NCBI GenBank assembly: GCA_017649325.1
Contig: JAGCHA010000134.1
Span: 1-54,088 of the forward strand
DNA from: Ruminococcus sp.
GTDB taxonomy: Bacteria > Bacillota > Clostridia > Oscillospirales > Ruminococcaceae
Reading direction: 5' to 3'
DNA: 54,088 nt
A program made the translations under genes and the position numbers. Of the stretch, positions 49,452-54,088 are shown one piece after another (position 1 is the first letter of the stretch; every line of letters begins with the position of its first letter). Below the pieces are notes generated by a model that did not search any database, was not told the DNA's origin, and saw only the letters and a list, made by a program, of their open reading frames with translations.

Positions 49452-50129
49452 TCAGTTCTTTCTTCCGCATCCTCCACTCTCGGAGAATGCACATCTTCCA
49501 CGCATATTGCAGCTCTCGCAGCCTCTCTTCAGCTCAGACTCGGAAGGCTCCTCCGATATGCCGATTATAGCCGTCACGGACTTTGACGGCACCAGCAGCG
49601 AGCTCTCCGTGACCGTCAGTCCTATGCGTCTCTGTGCATTCAGAGCAAGCAGGAAGTCCCGCTGGAGCGCGATTGGCAGGTCTCCATAGCCCGGACTGAA
49701 TCTCCACGTCCTGTAGGGAGCCTCCACTTCGGAGAATATCTCCTCCTCGGCGCGCTCACAGACCTGCTCTACAGCCGCGCTGCACAGGCAGTCCACTGCC
49801 AGAGCCGCTGCCATATCCGTCACGGCGGTCTGGCGTATGAGCTTGTCAGCCTCTGCGGAGACTGTCGCCGCAAGCAGTACTGCACGCCCGCAGCCCGCAA
49901 GGTGACGGCGTACGTCCTCACCCGTGAGGACGGCGTTCATGCCCGCGATATGCACTCCCTCAGCCGTAAAGCTGACTGCCGCCTCCCTGTAGACGTAGGC
50001 GGGGCGGAGTTTCACACGGACTATGGGCTCGTACTTATCAAGCAGAGCCAGCACTGCCTCGTCCGGCTCGCCCTTCACGCCCATATAACGCGCCGCTTCC
50101 GCCTTCAATAATGGTTCGAGCGTCATCAT
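49452..50129 (-). CDS. Stand-alone MetH activation-domain protein
   Basis: A 225-residue protein matching the C-terminal reactivation domain of cobalamin-dependent methionine synthase (RFSPGYGDLPIALQRDFLLALNAQRRIGLTVTESSLLVPSKSVTAIIG). This domain rebinds SAM to reactivate oxidised cobalamin. The gene is separate from MetH, as in many Clostridia with split methionine synthases; MetH itself is not in the window. The C-terminal CESCNMRGRC motif has additional cysteines. Its ATG overlaps metF by 4 bases (ATGA). Confidence 0.85.
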   Translation of the reverse strand: MMTLEPLLKAEAARYMGVKGEPDEAVLALLDKYEPIVRVKLRPAYVYREAAVSFTAEGVHIAGMNAVLTGEDVRRHLAGCGRAVLLAATVSAEADKLIRQTAVTDMAAALAVDCLCSAAVEQVCERAEEEIFSEVEAPYRTWRFSPGYGDLPIALQRDFLLALNAQRRIGLTVTESSLLVPSKSVTAIIGISEEPSESELKRGCESCNMRGRCAFSESGGCGRKN

Positions 50130-50986
50130 GCCTCGATTATACCGCTCACGGCTTCGCTTATTTTCTGCGCTACATAGGCGTTGTTCATCGTGTAGAGGTG
50201 TATGCCGTCAACGCCGCTCGCCGCAAGGTCGACTATCTGATTTATCGCGTAGGCTATGCCTGCGTCGCGCAGAGCCTCGGGGTTGTGCTCGTAGCGCTGC
50301 ATTATCTTGACGAATTTGCGCGGCAGTGATGCTCCGCAGGTAGTGACCATGCGCTCTATCTGATTCTTGTTCACTACGGGCATTATTCCCGCCTCTATCG
50401 GTACATTTATACCCTTTGCGGCAGCCTTGTCACGAAAATCGTAGAAGCTGTCGTTATCGAAGAAAAGCTGCGTGATGAGGTGGTCTGCGCCCGACTCGAC
50501 CTTGAGCTTGAGATTGTCGATGTCCTCGTCAAGGTTCTCGGCGTCGGGGTGGCACTCGGGATAGCAGGCACCCGCGATGTCGAAGTCGCCCTTGCTGCGG
50601 AGATAGGTGATGAGGTCACTCGCGTGCTCGAAGTCCTTAACGGGCGGGATATCGGGGTTGATGTCTCCGCGGAGGGCGAGGATGTTCTCTATCCCGCGCT
50701 TCTGAGCCTCAGCAAGCGTGGAGTCTATCTCCTCGCGCGTGAAGTTGATGCACGGCAGGTGGAGTACGGGTATCAGCCCGCTCTCCTTGATGCGCGAGGC
50801 AATATCCAGCGCGAAGAAGCTGTTTCCGCTTCCGCCAGCGCCGAACGTAACACTGATGAAGTCGGGCTTCAAGCCGCTCAGCTCGTCGAGCGTCTGGTAT
50901 ATGACATCAACAGTGCTCGTCTTCTTCGGCGGGAAGACCTCAAACGAGAAAACCGTCTTTTCTTTGAATATATCTCTTACCTTCAT
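50126..50986 (-). CDS. metF: 5,10-methylenetetrahydrofolate reductase
   Basis: A 286-residue FAD-dependent reductase making 5-methyl-THF, the methyl donor for MetH. The N-terminal FSFEVFPPKK motif carries the expected catalytic Glu; later motifs are PDFISVTFGAGGS, LALRGD, GADHLITQLFFDNDSF and GIMPVVNK. SD AAAGGATAG precedes the ATG. It overlaps the MetH activation gene by 4 bases, so together they form the methylation half of methionine synthesis. Confidence 0.94.
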   Translation of the reverse strand: MKVRDIFKEKTVFSFEVFPPKKTSTVDVIYQTLDELSGLKPDFISVTFGAGGSGNSFFALDIASRIKESGLIPVLHLPCINFTREEIDSTLAEAQKRGIENILALRGDINPDIPPVKDFEHASDLITYLRSKGDFDIAGACYPECHPDAENLDEDIDNLKLKVESGADHLITQLFFDNDSFYDFRDKAAAKGINVPIEAGIMPVVNKNQIERMVTTCGASLPRKFVKIMQRYEHNPEALRDAGIAYAINQIVDLAASGVDGIHLYTMNNAYVAQKISEAVSGIIEA

Positions 50987-50997
50987 AATCTATCCTT

Positions 50998-51669
50998 TCA
51001 GTCTATCGACCAGTCTATCTCTTCCATACCATTGCTGCGGAGGAAGGCGTTTGCCTGCGAGAAGTGTCTGCACCCAAAGAAGCCGTTATACGCCGACAGC
51101 GGGCTCGGATGAGCGGCGCGGAGTATCAGGTGATTCGGATTCGTGATGAACTGCTGCTTTGCCTTGGCGTCGCTGCCCCAGAGCATGAACACCATCGGCT
51201 TTTCGCGGAGGTTGAGGAGCTCTATCACGTCGGTGGTGAACTGCTCCCAGCCCATACCTCTGTGACTGCGCGGCTGATTCGCACGCACCGTCAGCACGGA
51301 GTTCAGCAGCAGTACGCCGTTCTGTGCCCATTTGGTAAGCTCGCCGTGCTTGCCCATATTGTCCATGCCTACGTCCTCGCGTATCTCCTTGAAGATGTTT
51401 ACAAGCGACGGCGGCGGAGCTATCCCCTTCCGCACGGAAAAGCTCAGCCCGTGAGCCTGACCCTCGCCGTGGTAGGGGTCCTGCCCGATAATGACGCACT
51501 TCACGTCGTTGTAGGATGTCATTTTCAGAGCGTTGAATATATCGTACATTCCCGGGAAGATGCGCTGGGTTTTGTACTCGCTCACAAGGAATTTCCGCAG
51601 TCTGAGGTAGTATTCCTTCGTGAATTCGTCCTTTAGCAGCTCGTCCCAGTCGTTCTCGAATTTGACCAT
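50998..51669 (-). CDS. ung: Uracil-DNA glycosylase
   Basis: A 223-residue family 1 enzyme that removes uracil from DNA. Catalytic-water motif GQDPYHGEGQAHGLSFSV and the Leu-intercalation motif HPSPLSAYNGFFGCRHF are both present; the C-terminus ends WSID as usual. SD GGGAGAAAG. It precedes metF by 11 bases. Confidence 0.96.
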   Translation of the reverse strand: MVKFENDWDELLKDEFTKEYYLRLRKFLVSEYKTQRIFPGMYDIFNALKMTSYNDVKCVIIGQDPYHGEGQAHGLSFSVRKGIAPPPSLVNIFKEIREDVGMDNMGKHGELTKWAQNGVLLLNSVLTVRANQPRSHRGMGWEQFTTDVIELLNLREKPMVFMLWGSDAKAKQQFITNPNHLILRAAHPSPLSAYNGFFGCRHFSQANAFLRSNGMEEIDWSID

Positions 51670-51684
51670 AGCTTTCTCCCATAC

Positions 51685-51716
51685 AAAATTTGGGACAGCA
51701 GAAGCTGCCCCATTTT
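51685..51716 (-). terminator. Hairpin terminator after the DUF2500 gene
   Basis: An imperfect stem (AAAATTTGGGACAGC at 51685-51699 against GCTGCCCCATTTT at 51704-51716), with A/T-rich flanks but only a short T-run. Probably terminates the 51724 gene ahead of ung. Confidence 0.65.
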
Positions 51717-51723
51717 GCTTTCT

Positions 51724-52233
51724 TTAATTGTTATATACTGTGTCCTCATAATATTTGAACTTTACGAGGGTGTTGCGCTTATATGTAAGCGAGCCCTGCT
51801 GGTTGAAGGGAATCTTTTCGTAAGCCTCGCGCGAGCACTCTATCTTCAGCTTCTGACCCTTGCGTGTTACGAACTGCAGTTCATAATACTCGTCAAGCAG
51901 CTTCTGCTGACCTGTGCTCTCAATGACTCTGAGTCTGTCATCGGACTTGCGGACAAGTGTCGCCATTTCTACAATAGGCTCTGAGGTCTTTTTCTGTGTC
52001 TGTTCCTCTTCGCGGGCGGGTCTGCGCGAATAACGTCCCTCACGCGTAGGAGGAGCACCTGCGCCCTGTCCTCCGTTCTCCTCGAGGAAGAAGTTCACAA
52101 AGCGCATGAATGGACTTTTTCCGCCGAACAGAAGAATGACGAGAACAAGGATAACAGCGATCGCACCGAGCGTGATGAGCAGGTTGCGCATCTGCGGAGT
52201 GACCGCGAACATTATTCCTATCTGGGTTGTCAT
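51724..52233 (-). CDS. DUF2500-like membrane protein
   Basis: A 169-residue protein. One membrane helix near residues 17-37 is followed by a Gly/Arg-rich, probably disordered, linker (about 55-85) and a C-terminal domain (DEYYELQFVTRKGQKLKIECSREAYEKIPFNQQGSLTYKRNTLVKF), which fits the DUF2500 beta domain. Function unknown. The start is ATG 52231-52233 with AAAGGAAG; a frame to 52266 lacks an SD. Its promoter faces away from that of ttcA. Confidence 0.78.
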   Translation of the reverse strand: MTTQIGIMFAVTPQMRNLLITLGAIAVILVLVILLFGGKSPFMRFVNFFLEENGGQGAGAPPTREGRYSRRPAREEEQTQKKTSEPIVEMATLVRKSDDRLRVIESTGQQKLLDEYYELQFVTRKGQKLKIECSREAYEKIPFNQQGSLTYKRNTLVKFKYYEDTVYNN

Positions 52234-52289
52234 ATGTTGCTTCCTTTCAGTTAAGGCAAGGTTCACCCTGCCATAATATGCTAACTTAT

Positions 52290-52318
52290 ATTATATCAAA
52301 TTATTTTAAGTTTTGCAA
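52290..52318 (-). promoter_or_regulatory. Sigma-A promoter of the DUF2500 gene
   Basis: Minus-strand -35 TTGCAA (52313-52318), 17-base spacer, -10 TATAAT (52290-52295). Confidence 0.78.
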
Positions 52319-52325
52319 GATATAT

Positions 52326-52360
52326 TTGCAAATTTCTCACTTTTACGGTATAATTATACC
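52326..52360 (+). promoter_or_regulatory. Sigma-A promoter of the ttcA-like gene with palindromic -10
   Basis: -35 TTGCAA (52326-52331), 17-base spacer, -10 TATAAT (52349-52354). The -10 lies in a perfect 14-bp palindrome GGTATAATTATACC (52347-52360), which could be an operator. Confidence 0.72.
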
Positions 52361-52397
52361 AAGAAAACAAACATTTTACCTCACAGGAGCGAATATT

Positions 52398-53117
52398 ATG
52401 CAGAAAATTCTCGGACATATGCGCAAGGCGATACAACAATACCACATGATAAACGACGGTGACAGCATTGCTGTAGGGGTCTCGGGCGGAAAGGACAGCG
52501 TTGCTCTCCTCGTAGGACTGGCTCGCCTGCGCAGCTTCATCGGCATAGATTACGATATCACGGCTCTGACTATTGACCCTGCATTCGGCGGCGTACCGAC
52601 TGATTACTCACCTGTTACCGAATTGTGCGGGGCTCTCGGCGTCAACCACGTTATTGTCCCTACTCAGATAGGCGAGATAGTTTTCGATGTCCGCAGGGAG
52701 CCGAATCCATGCAGTCTCTGCTCACGTATGCGGCGCGGTGCTCTCACCAATGCTGCAGCAGAGCTCGGCTGCAACAAAATTGCCCTCGGTCACAACTACG
52801 ACGACACAGTCGAGACCTTCCTCATGAACCTCTTTACCGAGGGGCGGATAGGCTGTTACTCACCCGTGACTATGCTCGAGGACAGGGATATCGCTGTGAT
52901 ACGTCCCCTCGTGCTTGCAGAGGAGCGCGAGATACGGCGCGCTGTCAGACGCGGCGGTCTGCCTGTCGTGAAGTCTGTCTGCCCTGCTGATGGTCATACG
53001 AACCGCGAGCGGACGAAGTCTCTCATCGCTCAACTTGAGCACGACGACCACGGTATCAAAGACCGCCTCTTCGGTGCTATGGTCCGCGGAGATATCGACG
53101 GCTGGGGCGTTAAATAG
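52398..53117 (+). CDS. TtcA-family tRNA 2-thiocytidine biosynthesis protein
   Basis: A 239-residue PP-loop ATPase of the TtcA group. The PP-loop is SGGKDS (29-34), the cluster cysteines are Cys105 and Cys108 in CSLCSRMRRG, and Cys195 in KSVCPADG completes the usual three. TtcA thiolates C32 of certain tRNAs using an iron-sulfur cluster. ATG 52398 has AGGAG upstream. Clostridial homologues are often annotated only as 'tRNA 2-thiocytidine(32) synthetase-like', so the exact site is inferred. Confidence 0.87.
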   Translation: MQKILGHMRKAIQQYHMINDGDSIAVGVSGGKDSVALLVGLARLRSFIGIDYDITALTIDPAFGGVPTDYSPVTELCGALGVNHVIVPTQIGEIVFDVRREPNPCSLCSRMRRGALTNAAAELGCNKIALGHNYDDTVETFLMNLFTEGRIGCYSPVTMLEDRDIAVIRPLVLAEEREIRRAVRRGGLPVVKSVCPADGHTNRERTKSLIAQLEHDDHGIKDRLFGAMVRGDIDGWGVK

Positions 53118-53122
53118 CAAAA

Positions 53123-53147
53123 AAAGGCTCCCTTGAAGGGAGCCTTT
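53123..53147 (+). terminator. Bidirectional terminator between ttcA and the anchored cohesin
   Basis: Stem AAAGGCTCCCTT (53123-53134) with complement at 53136-53147, with T/A runs on both sides. Confidence 0.9.
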
Positions 53148-53179
53148 AATTATTCATTCAGAATGGTGACTAATTTAAA

Positions 53180-54088
53180 TTAGTCCTCCTTCTTTCTGAG
53201 AGCAAATGCTGTAGCAACAGCAGCAGCAAGACCAGCTACTGCAAGAGCAGCACCTGTGCCGGAAACGCCTGTCTTAGGATTCTTTGTTGTGCCTGTGCCA
53301 GAAGCTGTAGATGAGCTCTTAGCAGTTGTAGAAGAACCTGTTGCAGTTGTTGAAGAGCCTGATGCAGCAGCAGAAGCTGTTGTAGACTCAGTTGTTGTAG
53401 CCTCTGTCTCTGTTACTGTTGTAGTTGTTGTAGTCTCAGTTGTTGTAGTTGTAGTCTCAGTAGTTGTTGTACCGCCAGCGATAGCGATGTAAGCGTCAGC
53501 AGACTTGCTGATGTCAGCAAGAGCAGCGCACTTAGCTACGTCGTCAGCAGCAGCAGCAAATGTGTTGTTCTCCTTAGGATTGTAGATACCCTTTGTGAAA
53601 ACGTAAGCCTGCATGAGCTCGCCAGCCTTGTCAACCTCTGTGTTTACGAAGAGGTCCTCAGCGTTGTCGCTTGACTTGTAGATGATGTCGATGGGGAATA
53701 CATCGCCAGCCTTAGCGTCAGCAGGAACTACGAGATTGAATGTCCACATAACACCGTCGTTACCACGGTTGCTGGAACCAGCAGAAGCAGCAAAGAAGCC
53801 GTTCATGGAAGCGTCTGTCTCGTCCTTTACAGGCTCACCAGGAGAGATTCTGGAGATAGCGCCGCCTGCAGTTACATCGATGTAACCATCCTCTTCGTTA
53901 AGAGCAAGTCTCTTGTCGAAGAATACGTGGAAACCAGTGGAAGCATACTTGTTAGCAGCGTCCTTAACATTGAGAGTACACTCAACTGTCTTGCCAGCGA
54001 TTGTCTCATCAAACACCTTACCACCCTGTGTGCCGTCTACAGAGATGAAAACTGTAGGCTTTACTTCAGAGCCGTTGATCTCAGCCAT
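53180..54088 (-). CDS. Cell-wall-anchored cohesin protein (partial at 5' end)
   Basis: At least 302 residues; the frame is open to the window edge and no signal peptide is seen, so the gene probably begins outside. Residues about 10-170 form a cohesin-like domain (VFISVDGTQ, TGFHVFFDKRLAL, MWTFNLVVPADAKAGDVFPIDI, DLFVNTEVDKAGELMQAYVFTKG). Residues 206-268 are a Thr/Ser-rich linker; residues 270-274 are NPKTG, a sortase signal of the LPxTG type, followed by a hydrophobic helix (about 278-297) and RKKED. The layout matches wall-anchored cohesins such as ScaE of Ruminococcus flavefaciens. Codons are unusually biased (GCT, GTT, ACA, TCA), lower in G+C than neighbours, pointing to high expression. 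Confidence 0.87.
   Translation of the reverse strand: MAEINGSEVKPTVFISVDGTQGGKVFDETIAGKTVECTLNVKDAANKYASTGFHVFFDKRLALNEEDGYIDVTAGGAISRISPGEPVKDETDASMNGFFAASAGSSNRGNDGVMWTFNLVVPADAKAGDVFPIDIIYKSSDNAEDLFVNTEVDKAGELMQAYVFTKGIYNPKENNTFAAAADDVAKCAALADISKSADAYIAIAGGTTTTETTTTTTETTTTTTVTETEATTTESTTASAAASGSSTTATGSSTTAKSSSTASGTGTTKNPKTGVSGTGAALAVAGLAAAVATAFALRKKED

Noticed and set aside
1..54088. tRNA, rRNA, CRISPR array, insertion sequence or prophage
   Set aside because: None found. The 16072 palindrome-bounded element carries no transposase, and the other repeats are single short palindromes.

Overview
The window reads as a chromosomal segment from a Clostridia bacterium of the Ruminococcus group (Oscillospiraceae). 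This is inferred from the gene order of its housekeeping blocks (miaB-ylbF-mutS-mutL-miaA-hfq, the ylm/divIVA division cluster, rimP-nusA-ylxR-ylxQ-infB-rbfA-truB-ribF, mazG-hup-rqcP), the strong SD signals and sigma-A promoters, and above all three parts of a cohesin/dockerin (cellulosome-like) system. No rRNA, tRNA, CRISPR, phage or insertion sequence was recognised. Most of the left 41 kb is transcribed from the minus strand.

Layout. 1-299: start of a split transketolase (N-terminal half), running off the left edge. 331-9718 (minus): HAD phosphatase, rluD, lspA, ileS (with an apparent one-base deletion), divIVA, ylmH, sepF, yggS, an HlyD-like adaptor and hfq. 9826-18823 (minus): miaA, a small membrane protein, mutL, mutS, a YlbF-family protein with a cysteine tail, a lipoprotein and miaB under its own promoter. 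18953-21040: secreted CBM35-GH26 mannanase with a C-terminal dockerin. 21424-26826 (minus): ABC ATPase, ABC-2 permease, GldG-like protein, DUF4340 protein and a 94-residue protein. 26933-35560 (minus): the translation operon rimP to ribF, including a 128-residue acidic protein of unknown function. 35802-41934: surface and transport genes (Ig-like anchored protein, sugar-binding lipoprotein, a ferredoxin on the plus strand, a DUF4352-like lipoprotein, a lipid-linked oligosaccharide flippase, and a cohesin-dockerin adaptor). 42222-46583 (plus): aminotransferase, a conserved unknown, trpS, mazG, hup, rqcP. 46619-54088: an epimerase, a second sugar-binding lipoprotein, MetH-activation-domain protein with metF, ung, a DUF2500 protein, ttcA-like (plus), and a cell-wall-anchored cohesin running off the right edge.

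The most interesting theme is the scattered cellulosome. The GH26 enzyme carries one type of dockerin. The 41 kb gene encodes one cohesin plus a dockerin of a clearly different type. The 53 kb gene encodes a related cohesin followed by a Ser/Thr-rich linker and an NPKTG wall-sorting signal. Together they suggest a wall anchor, an adaptor and an enzyme, though which dockerin binds which cohesin cannot be told from sequence alone.

Other points: two 467-residue sugar-binding lipoproteins without adjacent permeases, a GldG/DUF4340 exporter-like operon, dispersed GC-rich TGTAGGGG-type intergenic palindromes, a compact structured block at 21296-21387 with no assigned role, and dyads around the ferredoxin promoter.
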